A stretch of 64,000 nucleotides of DNA, from positions 75,175,001-75,239,000 of the forward strand of contig JAUMIR010000004.1 in NCBI GenBank assembly GCA_030847615.1, in the 5' to 3' direction. Of this stretch, positions 1 to 11,129 are shown piece after piece (within the stretch, counting starts at the first letter, position 1; the number at the start of each line of letters is the position of its first letter). This DNA comes from Gambelia wislizenii. Lineage: Eukaryota; Chordata; Lepidosauria; Squamata; Crotaphytidae. The notes beneath the pieces were generated by a model. The model searched no databases. It saw only the letters and a program-made list of their open reading frames with translations, and had not been told where the DNA came from. Made by a program: the position numbers and the translations under genes.

Positions 1-229
1 GTCATTTGACTATTTAAAAAAAACAAAAACAAAAAAACAAAACCTAAAGCAATAAATACCATAGCTTCCCAACACCTTTGCCCCATCTGAAGGAGCCCTT
101 GCTTGCTCATACACATAGGTAATTTTCTTTCTTGGGCTCTAAATATTTCTTTGCCATTAGGGGGCAAACTTTAACCAGTAAAGTATTTCTCTAGTACTAT
201 TTTGACTAATATATTGGGTTGATGGTTTA

Positions 230-455
230 AATACCCTAAAGATACTAGATCCCATCTGACTCTGGAAGCTAAGCAGAAGCAGCCATGGTTAGTACTTGGA
301 TGGAAGACAGGCAATGAATACCAGGTGCTGTAGGCTATATTTCAGATGAAGGTATTGGCAAAACCACCTCTGAGTATTCTCTGCCCAAGAAAATGATGAG
401 ATTCATGGGGTCATCGTAAGTGGGCAGGTGACTTGAAGACACACACACATATCAG
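230..455 (+). mobile_element. 5S rRNA-derived SINE
   Basis: The 5' half follows 5S rRNA: the segments GATCCCATCTGA, GGAAGCTAAGCAG, GGTTAGTACTTGGATGG and AATACCAGGTGCTGTAGGCT occur in 5S order. The 3' half carries the Sauria/BovB-type tail (GGCAAAACCACCTCTGAGTA, then GTGACTTGAAG and a CA-rich end). It would be copied by a LINE (BovB/RTE machinery is the known partner of such tails) and transcribed from the internal 5S promoter. It is degraded and not a functional 5S gene, since unrelated tail sequence follows directly. Confidence 0.85.
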
Positions 456-526
456 GTTGGCTTTGAATTCCCCATCAGGAGATCTGTTTTTGTCACTTGC
501 AAGTGAAACAAAAATGTGTGCAAATA

Positions 527-680
527 CAGTTGGCCTTCCATGTTTGCTGGGATTAGGGGCACAGGACCCCTGTGAAAATGGAAAAACCATGAATATCTCT
601 ACACACACACACACACACACACACCATATTTAATATACACAAAAAGTACAATCCATGGATTCAACCCACCATAGATGCCT
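527..680 (+). mobile_element. Degraded Tigger-like MITE with CA microsatellite
   Basis: After a TA dinucleotide it begins CAGTTGGCCTTCCATGTTTG, the pogo/Tigger-like terminal motif also seen at 7497 and 47601. A (CA)n tract lies at 601-624 and a later segment reads ATCCATGGATTCAACCCACC. The right terminus is not identifiable, so the end is approximate. Confidence 0.5.
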
Positions 681-1603
681 TCAAGGTGGTGGGGTTCCTT
701 CACAAGGACTTGCTGCCATCTCTGCTGCTGCCCTATGCCATTTTTATTATGGATTTACAAGCCTCACCACACATTCATAGTCTCCCTCAAGTCTCGTGAG
801 GCTTGTCTCTCTCTGGCTTTTCTTCGCAAACAAAGATTCAGGAAGGACTCATCCCGCGCTTTCTGCAAGCATGCTGATGACTAAAGAGGCCAATCCAAGA
901 CAAACAAGTCCGGCTGCAGAAAGCACAGCAGAAGGTCTCCTTGGGTGATGTTTCCAGGTTGTGATTCTTTCTGTATTGTCGTTTCTCTTCGAGACTTGTT
1001 TGGCGTGAGTTCTCAAATAAGGCTGCAGCATTGTGGATAGTGCGTCTCCATGCCTCCCGATGTCAGGCCAGGGCAGACCACTGGCTTGTAGTCATTATTA
1101 AAATGGCATACAGCAGCAGTGGGGGTGGCAGCAAATAATCTGCATATAATCAAATCCGCTAAAGTTAAACTCGACTGTATATTTATTACTTAGCACAATC
1201 AAGCTAGTCTATAATATATGCATGCACAGACATAGCAATGTGCTGTAGGTAAACTGATGCAAGCCAGTGTAGTACAGTACCAAACACTTAACAAACGTCA
1301 CCATTAAGCACTCAATGAGTGCCTCCATCAGCAGAGCAAAGCTGACCCAGAAGCACCCCTGATTTATGTTTGCAGTACTGAGAGAAGATGACAGCTTTAC
1401 GTTTTACCGATTTATGGTATTTTAATTCCATAAAGCTTCCTGGGTCAGATTAATTTCTTTGTAGTCTGCAGTCAGATAGCCCCTGGCTCACTGCTATTCC
1501 TTCAACATTTCTGCCTTTTGACGCCTGCCTTATCTGTGCCCCTGCAGCCCATCACCACCTCTACCCCTATCAGTTTAGTACATGTGCTGAATTCTCAGTA
1601 TAT
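681..1603. other. No gene; possible TcMar-like end near 1120-1180
   Basis: No supported gene. The segment around 1130-1180 (ATAATCTGCATATAATCAAATCCGC, shortened here to its theme, then CGACTGTATA) resembles the terminus of a Tigger/mariner-like MITE but no partner end is found. Confidence 0.3.
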
Positions 1604-1775
1604 GCATGGCGCAGTGCTTTGAGTGTTGGACTCTCCAGGCTTCGAATCCCCACTTGGCCATGAAAACCTCCTCGGTGATCTTGGGTAAATCATAGTCTTA
1701 GACAACCCTGTGATAAGTTCACCTTAGGGTCGCCTTAAGTCGGAAACAACTTGAAGGCACACAACAGCAACAAAG
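1604..1775 (+). mobile_element. Sauria-type tRNA-derived SINE
   Basis: An A-box-like segment (TGGCGCAGTG), a B-box (GCTTCGAATCC) and the tail GTCGGAAACAACTTGAAGGC followed by ACAACAGCAACAA are in the expected order. The centre is shortened relative to the full copy at 11140. Pol III transcribed, LINE-mobilised element; this copy is old. Confidence 0.85.
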
Positions 1776-3113
1776 TATAGTACCTAGCATACAGTTTCAT
1801 CAGACCAGATACTTCTATGGAGTGTTTTCCTGATTCTGTTGACTTCTAGGATCTTAAGGCCCTCAGCACTATAGCCACAGACTAATATTTGATCTCGCTC
1901 AGAACCTGGTGGAAGCAATCCATTGCAGCCTGCATTGCAATGCATTACAAACAGGAAGTAATGCAGTATGACATTATATTACAACCTGTAACATGTTATT
2001 GTTGGGGTAAGGAGGATGATGGTCATTTTGCATATAATGCAACAATCGGTAGCACCATAACTTTATCACATGAGAAGCATCATTTACTCTTTACTTGTTG
2101 TCATTACTTTCAGGAAGCTACAAATGTTCTCTTGGGGGCATTTTGAGTAGTTTATTTTTTCATTTGGGGGGCTATTTAGATTATTGCTTTTTTTAAAAAA
2201 TGAACTAAAAGTAATGAATAAAGTAACAAGCTTTCTGGAAAAATTCAGCTGTGTTGACAGTTATTGGGGAGAATATGTAATGAATTGCTTTTTTAAAGTA
2301 ACTATCCCCACTCTGACCTCACTCATCTATTGGCTTTGGAGTTCCAAAATAATTACACTGTGATGTGTTTCATCATTTGGGGAGAAAAATCAACTTCCTC
2401 CAACCTGTTGGTCCCAGACATGTTGGGCCGTAACTCTCATCAGGTCTAGCCATCATAAGAGTTGCTGTACATTCTGTCTAAAGGCACTAGATTGAGGAAA
2501 GCCGATACCTTCAGTTGAATGATGGATAGGTGAGATGTACTGGAGGTAAAAGTGTATAGCAATAAGCCTGGTAAATTAGAAAAAGACAGCTCAGGTTCTG
2601 AGTCACAGCTCCATGTCTCATCAAACAAGTATGTAGACCCACAGCTTCTCGAGAAAGCCCCAAGTCTCCATTGACGAGAAGTATTAAAGATCTTTGGTAA
2701 TTATATCATGTTGGATGAATGAATCAGATTTTGCTGCCCTGTCTTCTTTTGCCAAGGTGCTTGGGATTTGGAGGTTACAATGAGTGACATCATGTACTTG
2801 TGAAGTAAAGTTCTCATCTGCTCTCTATCATTTTTAAGGAAGAAGCAAAATAATTGCTGAGAAAGGGAAATAAGTGTTACTTGTGGAATATATTTAAAAG
2901 GCAATGGAGTGATATGGTAGCAAATGGTGGCCTCCATATGTCAATAGTAAAAAAAATATTATTGGCCATTAAATCGTCTGTCTCTTGATGTCATATTAAG
3001 ATGAATACAGCCAAAACATATCTAGCTGCTTGGGAAAATTTAGTTAAGCTATACAGGCTGTACCACAAATGCATCTATTCAGCACTGGAAAATGTGGGAA
3101 AGATTAATAATAA
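1776..3113. other. No recognisable feature
   Basis: AT-rich sequence. A short piece near 2400-2455 resembles the degraded foldback MITE family whose better copies lie at 31450 and 43446. No coding region or RNA gene is supported. Confidence 0.4.
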
Positions 3114-3665
3114 TAATAACAACAACAACAACAACAACTTTATTTTTGTACCCCGCCTTTTGCCTATCAGGCAATCAAGACGGCTCGCAACAATTGGATA
3201 TCAAATAAACAAATCCATAACAACAGTAATAGCTTAAAACAGTTTACCCCCCTTAAAACTAGATATAATAATACATATATTTAAAAATAGTTGGTGAATT
3301 CACCAATAATATAAAAATACTACCCTAAAACTTTAAACTATAACATAAAAACATAAGCACAAAACATACAAACATAAAAAGAGGGAGAAGCATCCATTAA
3401 AATGGTCTATTCTATTCAAGGAAGGCCTGCCAGAAGAGATCCGTTTTGATGGCTTTTTTGAAATTCTCCAAGCTGGTTGCTTGATGGATCTCTTCCGGCA
3501 AGGCATTCCATAGTCTGGGATCAGTGACAGAAAAATATCTCTGGGAGGTTATTGTTAATCTAGATCTCATTGGTTGCAATAAACCCCTCCCATAACATCT
3601 AAGATTACCCAGAAAAGAGAGAGGAGGGAGAGACATCTGGGTAAGAATTTTGCCATTGTCCAACT
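3114..3665 (-). mobile_element. L2-like LINE 3' end (degraded)
   Basis: On the minus strand the translation near 3412-3663 reads like the extreme C-terminus of an L2 ORF2 (SLTITSQRYFSVTDPRLWNAL-type block; here SRLTITSQRYFSVTDPRLWN, then LPEEI). This parallels the better L2 copy at 62040-63330 (LSSTSQRTFLAIAPRLWNDL). The 3' UTR ends in an (AAT/AAC)n tract at 3106-3137, the expected microsatellite tail. Only the last ~80 codons and the UTR remain. Confidence 0.7.
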
Positions 3666-3740
3666 GTTATTGAACTGCAATTCCCAGCAGCCCTAGCCAG
3701 CATAGCCAACCAACCAACATCTGGAGGATAGCATTTTGCC
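3662..3740. mobile_element. Fossil foldback MITE fragment
   Basis: The segment CTGCAATTCCCAGCAGCCCT followed by AGCCAGCATAGCC and CATCTGGAGGA matches the dispersed 'aactcccag...ccagcatggcc...catctggag' repeat also seen at 31450-31585. One arm only. Confidence 0.4.
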
Positions 3741-3942
3741 CCCCTGATGTAGATTCTTGAATACATATGGCCTGTTTCTGCTTAGTAATATGATTTTTAT
3801 GGTTTGCAGTGCATCAGCCTTAAATATGATATTGGACACTTCATTATCTTTAAAATCTTTGAATTTGTTTCATGGCTGTATACCAAAAATACAGGGTCTG
3901 AGCACAATTTGGACCCAGAATTTGGCACATGATAGATCAGAG

Positions 3943-4713
3943 GAGCCAGCGTGATGAGCAGTGGTTTGAGTGTTGGACTATGACGAGGGTTCAAATCCCA
4001 GTTTGGCCACAAAAAGCCACTAACGGGCTGTCTACAAGGTAAAAAAAAAATACATACGGTGTTTGGAAGATCGATCATGTGTACACATGGCCGTTCGGAT
4101 GCATAAGTGTCTTGCGGAAGGGGGGCTAGCGAATCCCCCGTAAACTACATGGATTCGGTGTTTGGGAGGATTAGCAAATCTGGAACTAAAATCCGTACAG
4201 CCGTTTGTATTGTCAACAGTCTGTACACCTCGTTTGTACACATACAAACAGACAGTGTAATCTGATTGGCTGGCTGAGCACAGGGATGGGGCTAGCAAAG
4301 AGGGGAATTGGGAGCAGCCGCCATGTTGAATTCCTGGCTAAGCGAGAGTCCAGTAAGTCCATGAAATGGAGATTTTTACATATATTCATTTTTATTTTAC
4401 ATTGTAAATAGGGAAAGGCACCTTTTAAAATAAAATAAAAACCTCCACTTAGATTGCTCGCTCAAGTAAGCTGGGAAAAGGGGGGTGTCATAAGGAGTTT
4501 AGGGGGTAAAAAATCATGTAGGCAGATCATACCCATACAAACGGCTGCCTTTTCAGCTATTTTACCCCCAAACGGTTTTTTTTTCCATCATGTAGATGGA
4601 CCCTAAGTGACCTTGGCCAAGTCACACACTCTCAGCCTCAGAAAACCCCATGATAGGGTCACCTTATGGTCACCATAAGTCAGAAACAACTTGAAGGCAC
4701 ACAGCAACAACAA
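3943..4713 (+). mobile_element. Sauria-type SINE split by an inserted element
   Basis: The SINE 5' half (3943-4023: GGAGCCAGCGTGATGAGCAG, B-box GGTTCAAATCC, then CCAC) and 3' half (4604-4713: GTGACCTTGGCCAAGTCACA, ACTTGAAGGCACACAGCAACAACAA) join to a normal SINE when 4024-4603 is removed. The junction CCACTAAGTGACC corresponds to CCACTGGGTGACC in other copies, so the interruption is a clean insertion. Confidence 0.88.
4024..4603. mobile_element. PIF/Harbinger-like MITE inserted in SINE
   Basis: A 580-bp insertion flanked by TAA on both sides (4021-4023 and 4604-4606). The ends are imperfect inverted repeats: CGGGCTGTCTACA at the left, and GGGTCCATCTACATG as the complement of the right end. 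A 3-bp TWA target duplication is characteristic of PIF/Harbinger transposons. No transposase is encoded, so it must have depended on a relative. The family name is inference. Confidence 0.65.
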
Positions 4714-5276
4714 AGGCAGCTGGCAGCCCTTGAGCTGGGTGCAGCTATCAGCCTAATTCCATGTGGCCCTGGACCTCATTTTAAAAGCCCCATAAAAGCA
4801 ATAACTTCAGATCTCTTTCTCTGAGCTCCCTGCCTGGCCAGGAGAAGAAAGAGAGGGGAGCTCCAGAAAGAATAAGAAACAAAGTTGATAGCAGAAAAAG
4901 AGAAGGGGTTGCTAATGCTCTGGCCACTTTTGGTTCTGGCTGAGCCCACTGCTGGCATGTGGGCCCCATATTACCTGCAAGGAAATGTAGCCTCTAACAG
5001 GTGAACATTTCCCCATTCCTAAGACAGAAAGCCTGTTTGAAATAATTTCTTGAATCTACACCTGGAAACCACAGAACAGATAGACACCCCCATCCCTTGT
5101 CCCAGCTGTCCATGCTCCCTACCATCCTTTTGCCCAATGGACTCAATTTCCTTCTTATTTCACAATGTGTATGTGGGGATGGTCTGTGTTGTAAAAATTA
5201 AGTAACACTAGTAATGATATAACCTTGTTTTTTAAAAAAATTAAAGAGTAGTGGGATTTAGGGATTAATTCTATTA
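4714..5276. other. No recognisable feature
   Basis: Nothing supported; short reading frames here have no family resemblance. Confidence 0.4.
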
Positions 5277-5534
5277 CAGTCAGACCCCTGTATCTGTGGA
5301 ACCTACCCACGGTTTCAGTTATCCACAGCTGAAAAAACAGGCACCCGTACCATACAGTCATGCTGGAAAATGCCTAGAGAGGCATCCTCTCTAGGCATCT
5401 TCTAGGACCTCCAACACAACTCTATGGTATTTTCATACCAGAAGTCCTTTATTTTGATAGGTTCTCTGTTAGCCATGGTTTCCAGTATCCACAGTAAGTT
5501 CAGGAACCAAACACCTGCAAATATGGGGTCCAAC
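5277..5534. mobile_element. Degraded TA-flanked foldback MITE (relative of family A)
   Basis: Lies between TA dinucleotides at 5275-5276 and 5535-5536. Left CAGTCAGACCCCTGTATCTG pairs with the right end ...TATGGGGTCCAAC. The centre contains the hairpin TGCCTAGAGAGG / CCTCTCTAGGCA. Layout and size (258 bp) match family A, but the sequence has diverged strongly. Confidence 0.55.
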
Positions 5535-5632
5535 TAGGCCAACTAATCTAGGCAGGAAAAGCATTACAGCAAACCCTCCAACATTTAACAGAAGAAACCC
5601 AGGACACCTATGGCTAAGAATCAGAGTGTAGT

Positions 5633-6958
5633 CATAGAATCATAGAATCATAGAATTGTAGAGTTGGAAGAGACCACAAGGGCCATCCAGTCCAACCTCC
5701 TGCCATGCAGGAAATCATGATCAAAGCATCCCTGACAGATGGCCATCCAGCCTCTGTTTAAAGACCACTGGGCTAGAGAATGCTGGAAAAGGAACAATGC
5801 AACCAGACCTTGAGAAGGATGCTGGCAGGGAGATTCTGAAAGGTGTAATCCAAAAGTAACTTTATCAGGCTCTGAATGCAGCCTAGAATCATAGAATCAT
5901 AGGGCTGGAAGGGACCCCAACAGCCATCCCATCCAATTGGTTTCTGCCCTGCAGGAACACACAATCCAAGCATTCCTGACAGATGGCCATCCAACCTATG
6001 TTTAAAAAAAACCAAAGAAGGAGACTCCACCACACTCCAAGGCAGTATATTCCACTTCTGAACAGCTCTTACTGTCAGGAGGTTCTTCCTAGTATTCAGG
6101 TGGAATCTCTTTTCCTGTAGTTTGAACCCATGGCTCCATGTCCTAGTCTCTGAAACAGCAGAAAACAAGCTTGCTCCATCCTCAGTATGACATCCCTTCA
6201 AATATTTAAACATGGCTCTCATGCACCTCTCAACCTTCTCTTCTATAGACTAAACATACCCAGTTTCCTAAGTCGCTCCTCATAGGGCATAAGGGCTTCC
6301 AGGCCTCCCACCATTTTGGTTGCCCTCCTCTGGACACATTCCAGATTCTCAATACCCTTCCTGAATTGTGGTGCCCAGAACTGGACACAGTCTTCCAGGT
6401 GAGGTCTGACCAAAGCAGAATACAGTGGCACTATTACTTCCCTTGATCTAGACACTATACTCCTATTAATGCAACCTAGAATCGCATTGGCATTTTTTGC
6501 TGCTGCATCACACTACTAACTCATGTTTAGCTTGTAGTCTACTTCCTTTTTTTTTTTTTTTTTTGAGGAAATCTTCCCCATTACGTTAATTGTTAATTAA
6601 CAAAAAATATTTTGTTTAGTGCCTATAATATAGATTTTAAACTAAATTATTGGGGGCAAATTATGTAATATATTAGCCCCCCCCCTTATCCACTAGGGAT
6701 TGGTTCTGTGCGGGCATGGATTCTGAAAACTGTGGATAATAGTGAACACCATTGAAAATAATGGGACTTCTGGTTTAAAATACCATAGAGTTGCCTTGGA
6801 GGGCCTAGAAAATGGCTAGGGAGAACACATTTTCTAGGAAGACTATGGTAGATATGCTGTTTTGTGTCCCATGGATAATGAATCCGTGGATACGGGGGAC
6901 CTACTGTAATCTGAACATTCTGTACTGTGAATCGGTTAGGTTACATTGACCTGAGGAC
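5633..6958 (-). mobile_element. CR1/MITE composite inserted in family R
   Basis: On the minus strand the order is: a short unknown piece, a family A MITE (6673-6906), unknown sequence, a CR1 3' region (about 6535-5886) ending in the CR1 tail, 115 bp of unknown sequence, then a second CR1 tail of about 135 bp (5768-5633). The identical order recurs on the plus strand at about 57850-59160. The CR1 part encodes C-terminal ORF2 blocks such as [20 protein letters not shown] and [20 protein letters not shown], with frameshifts. The whole behaves as one mobilised unit. Confidence 0.7.
6673..6906. mobile_element. Family A foldback MITE
   Basis: TA at 6671-6672 and 6907-6908. The body contains GGATTGGTTCTG, CATTGAAAATAATGGGACTT, ACCATAGAGTTGCCTTGGAG and the right end ACGGGGGACCTACTG, shared with five other copies in the window. 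The left terminus is eroded to a run of C. Confidence 0.8.
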
Positions 6959-7496
6959 AGCAAAAGTTATTAATGCGGAAGAACGGGCAAACTAGGAGAG
7001 GCTGCATTAGTTTTCCTTTTGCCTGATTCCACAGGGAAGAGCAAGATTCTGCTGCCTCCACTCCTCTCCACCATGCTGAGTTAACTGAATGCAAACTACT
7101 TTTGCACTTTGATTTTGGTTGGCAGCAGTTGAAGCAAGCCCTGGACAAAGGGGGAAAGTGTAAGGAGAGAGAAACTGAAACATTTTAAAAGCCACTGAAA
7201 TAGTGGGATGACAGAAGATTCATTGGGATTGTCCCTGTCAAATCAGGACAATTGGAGGTTATGATTGCAGAACTGGTACTGCTTTTCAATGACACCTAAT
7301 TTTAAATGGGGGTAAATTACAGAACTTCAAAAAGTGATACCAGAAATATACCCTTCAAACGTGTGCATGCATGTGTGCGGGGGAGCACCACACACTTTAT
7401 GAACCACAGACCTGAGCAGTGCAAAGTGCAAATCTGAAGCTACCATACCACAAGAGCACAAACACTGCAATCTTTGCAACAGATAATTAATGGGTA

Positions 7497-7710
7497 CAGT
7501 TGTCCCTCCATATTTGCTGGGATTTGGTTCCAGGACGCCCCATGGATACCAAAATCCGTGAATACTCAAGTCCCATTATATGCAGTGGCATAGCAAAATG
7601 GTGTCCCTTATATGATGGCAAAATCAAGGTTTGTTTTTTTGGATTATTATTTTTTTAAGAATATTTTCAACCTGTAAATACTTAAATCCATGGATAAGGA
7701 GGGACAATGG
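7497..7710. mobile_element. Tigger-like MITE
   Basis: Bounded by TA at 7495-7496 and 7711-7712. Left CAGTTGTCCCTCCATATTTG and right AGGAGGGACAATG are inverted; internal CCAAAATCCGTGAATACTCA and AAGTCCCATTATATGCAGTG are shared with 47601-47828. Pogo/Tigger-like by terminal motif and TA target site; no coding sequence. Confidence 0.8.
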
Positions 7711-7995
7711 TACTTACAAAGATAAGCAAGCTCCATGCTTATGCAATCTGTTAGATACAGATCCAAAACTGTGTCCTAAATTAAATGTGATGCTGTGGAC
7801 TATAGTTCTTTCCCTTGCCACACTATAGACTCTGGAGTGTCTGAGAAACCAGCCCTGTAAGATTTCCAAGTCCCAGTGCCCTGGAGGGCAGTTTGTGAGA
7901 GAAAATAACTCCCTCTTTCCACTTTTTGGTGTTGTTAAACTCTGGCCCACTGTTTCCTGGGGATACATAGACTGCTCTCTTTTTCTCTTTGGTAT
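7711..7995. other. No recognisable feature
   Basis: Short spacer between MITE and SINE; nothing supported. Confidence 0.4.
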
Positions 7996-8163
7996 ACAGC
8001 CTGGGTTAATACTTGGGTGGGAGCTTGCCAACAAATGCCAGGTACTGTAGGCTATATTTCAGAGGAAGGAACTGGCAAAACCACCTCTGAGTAATTTTTG
8101 CCTAAGAAAACCCTATGAAATTCACAGGGTCTCCCTAAGTCTACTTGAAGGCACCCACGTGCA

Positions 8164-8165
<2 letters not shown>
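7996..8165 (+). mobile_element. 5S-derived SINE, 5'-truncated
   Basis: Starts inside the 5S part (CCTGGGTTAATACTTGGGTG), runs through CCAGGTACTGTAGGCTATAT into the Sauria-type tail (GGCAAAACCACCTCTGAGTA, ACTTGAAGGCACC). Confidence 0.8.

Positions 8166-8166
<1 letters not shown>

Positions 8167-8194
<28 letters not shown>
8167..8194 (+). repeat. (GA)n microsatellite
   Basis: About 14 uninterrupted AG units directly after the SINE tail. Confidence 0.95.
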
Positions 8195-8320
8195 TTACAG
8201 TGGGTGGATGGGTGGGGGAACCATGCCCTCCAACTTCCACTGGATTCCATTAATCTCTCTGGTGTGGGACCCAGCCCTGTGATTGCAGTAAAGATATCAG
8301 GGTATGGAAGAGGTAAGCTA

Positions 8321-8347
8321 CACACACACACACACACACACACACAC
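8321..8347 (+). repeat. (CA)n microsatellite
   Basis: About 13 CA units. Confidence 0.95.
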
Positions 8348-10345
8348 CCCTTTGCTTTAGCCCTTCATGGAAGGCTGTGCTTGCAGAATAAATTAGTCAT
8401 CCTTTTTAAAGGATGCTGCAAGGGAGGGAAGTGCAGCATCCTCTGTGACAGTCACAAACAAAGGGGATGCACAAGCGAGCAGCTAATCCTGCAGTGCTCT
8501 TGTGGCATGGGTTTCTGAAAGCTCTGCAAAAAAAGAGGGTGCTGCAAGGTGACAGCTCCTCTGTCAGCAACCTTTTTTGACATCTCTGCCTTTTCCCCCA
8601 AAAGGGGCCACTTATCTTCGCACTTTACCACATCTGGGTTTCTCACAACAATCTTTAGCAAAGCTACTTCAAAGCCTTCAGGAAACCACAGAGAGGGTGG
8701 TGCATTTTCAGGGGGGGTGCTCTAAGTTGGAGGCAGTGGGGTGGGGGGACCTTCTTCCCAAGTTTGGCACAGCATGGAGCTGAATTTCCTCTGCTTATAC
8801 AATTCCTTCCACTTGAGCCACTTCATCTGAAATGGGCATCCTTTGTTCACTTGGTGAATAAAACATCTCCGTAGTGGCAGAGTGTTGTTGAGGCTTTAAA
8901 GAACTACTGTCACCTTAAACTGGGGGTCAAGTGTTTATTTTTTAAAATTATTTGGCAATTTGGTTTAAAGTTTTATAGTATCTTCTACTTTCTTCTCTTT
9001 CTTTAAAAATGGCTTACTGGTGGCTTATTGTTTACTCATCTATGTCTGACATATTTCTGAAATTTCCTTAATGTGTGTTTCTACAGTGTGGGTGGGTGGG
9101 GATGTTTAATCAATCTCATTTCTGATCCACCCCACCCTAAATCACTCTTGCTTTTTCTTTGTTCCTCTCTTAAAATCCAATCTCCTTAGCTCCTGTTTCT
9201 TTTAGCATACTGGGCTCCCACATGGATCCCAGCAAAATTCCCAAGGTGTAAAAATTCACAAGCTGTTAAGCTTCAAAATTCAATTTCCTGGGACAGATGA
9301 GGAGCATCTATATAGTGTATTTGTTGAACTGAATGTTAGTAGCTGAGGATGTTTTGATAGATATGTCTTGAGACAAAAAGTATTTTATAAAATAGAGGAT
9401 AATGTTATCTAAAATTATGCTCTTAACGGTATTTGTTTTTTCAGACATGTAATAACTTTACATGGCTTTCAGGTGTTTCAACCACTTTCTGAAGTCCCCC
9501 AGATTTTATAGATAAAAAGAAATTTCTGATTCAGTAATATGGATCCTTTCCCAATAAATCCCATTGGAATTACTTTTGAAAGTGGTTTGAATTCTGTGAT
9601 CTAAACCTTGTTATTCTCCAACCCTGAGGGACTAACAAAAAGCAAGAAGCAGTTTTGCAAACATACAGGAGAATTTTAAGTGATTTTAATGTGTTTGTTC
9701 CTATCAGTGACAACCTCAAATAGCTATAACAATGTTGAGTAGTTACAGTCAGAGACTGAAAGAAACAGGGGGACAGAATTGGGTGCTGTCCTGTTCTGCT
9801 GCAACTTCATTTGTTTGGGTTGTTTAACATGCTGCTAGCTCCCATTAAATAAGATGAAAAAATCCTGTTTGGTGCAGGTAGATGGTAAAACTCCACTCCA
9901 GTGATGTTCCAAGCACTGGTCTGTGGCCATTCCAGTTCTTATTCTAGGTGGGGGGGGGGGTAGCCCACTGCCTTGTGGGTTAATGGGTAATTGCTTGCAC
10001 AAGTGATTACTAGATACCTCTTTACACAAGTATGTAAAGGAGACAGCTAGGTGGCATAATCCTGAGCTATGCCAGAGTAATTCCTGAACAAGATTCTGTC
10101 CAATAGTGAATTATCTAATACAGTTTTAAGTGGTTTTGAGCATAGCCTCAAGATTTGATCACCCACATGTTAAGGCAAAACATTTAGATAGCATGTGCTA
10201 TTTTAAATGTCATCACATTTGGGCCAAGAAACTGTAAGAAGCTATTCTCTACTGAGTCAGAGCAATGGTCTGTCTACTCTAGTTAGCAACATCTCTCTAG
10301 GGTATTACTATTAAGCCAATGCACCTTACTTATAGCAAAAGCCTG
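8348..10345. other. About 2 kb without a recognisable element
   Basis: Ordinary AT-rich sequence with a G-run at 9950-9960. No convincing ORF, SINE or LINE. A candidate unique segment if the locus is compared between species. Confidence 0.4.
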
Positions 10346-10349
10346 TAAC

Positions 10350-10447
10350 GGCTTCAACATATTGAACATATTCAATATGTTCAATTCAACATATTCAAGA
10401 CATATTCAACTTATTCAACATATTCAAAAAAATTCAGCATATTCAAG
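10350..10447 (+). repeat. Irregular minisatellite, unit near ACATATTCAA
   Basis: About nine imperfect copies of a CATATTCAA-type unit (variants CATATTGAA, CTTATTCAA, GCATATTCAA), including a self-complementary stretch TTGAACATATTCAATATGTTC. It ends exactly where a CR1 tail begins. Confidence 0.8.
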
Positions 10448-10575
10448 ACAGAGGCTGGATTGCCATCTGTCGGGGATGCTTTGATCAAGATTTCCTGTGT
10501 GGCAGGGGGTTGGACGGGATGGCCCTTGTGGTCTCTTCCAACTCTACAATTCTATGATTCTATGATTCTATAAGA
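10448..10575 (+). mobile_element. CR1 extreme 3' end
   Basis: Final ~125 bp of CR1: ACAGAGGCTGGATTGCCATC, GGCAGGGGGTTGGACGGGAT, and the tail built of ATTCTATG units. The preceding minisatellite replaces all upstream CR1 sequence, a typical 5' truncation. Confidence 0.9.
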
Positions 10576-11129
10576 TACTCCTGCTAAGCAAGGCTGTATG
10601 TCCTTTTTTCTGTGATGTATCCAGTCTAAAGAAGACGTTTTCAGTCTTACTTTGAACTTAAAAATAAGAAGGCATCATTTCTAGTGGTGACTAGTAGGGC
10701 CTTGTGGTTCTTTGGACCTTCAGTGACTTGATTTCAAAAGGTTATTTCACTCTGTACCAAAGGGAGTGAAAAGAAGGAGGACCACCATCAGCCTTGCTAA
10801 GAAACCCCACTTTTGTGATGTTGCCAGGTTACAGTCTAGTGGTTGGGACCAAACAATGTGATCCCTGTTGAAGATCTCAGAGGCTGACTGGGTATATATA
10901 GGGAAGGCATTTCTGCTGGATATCCTTACGGAACTTTGTATATCACCAATAAGATTCTGAACATGGTTTGGGAGCTCACTGAGAGCTGGCGCAATTCTTT
11001 CAACACAGATGTAACAGAAGCATAGCTTGGTGCTCCAAAGAAACCCTAGCTGATACATTCTGCATTTGTTGTATCTTCTGAACCAAGACAAGGGCAGTCC
11101 TACATGCAGCACATTTTTTAAAAAAAAGC
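10576..11129. other. No recognisable feature
   Basis: Nothing supported. Confidence 0.4.

Larger units (their letters stand above)
5570..7263. mobile_element. Family R repeat with 1.3-kb insertion
   Basis: Flanked by 7-bp near-identical repeats, ATTACAG at 5563-5569 and ATTGCAG at 7264-7270. The ends are CAAACCCTCCAAC and GTTGGAGGTTATG, an inverted terminal motif shared with the uninterrupted copy at 46585-47052. Comparison shows that about 5633-6958 is extra sequence inserted in this copy. The remainder (6958-7263) aligns with 46740-47052, for example AACTAGGAGAGGCT and ACATTTTAAAAG. No reading frame of note; probably a non-autonomous DNA element, superfamily uncertain. Confidence 0.6.

Noticed and set aside
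230..350. Functional 5S rRNA gene
   Set aside because: Only part of 5S is present, with many changes, and a SINE tail follows directly.
433..633. THTHTH-type frames in CA repeats (also at 8159 and 61225)
   Set aside because: Translations of microsatellites.
3412..3663. 83-codon frame as a small host protein
   Set aside because: It matches the C-terminal end of the L2 ORF2 and is followed by an L2-type UTR.
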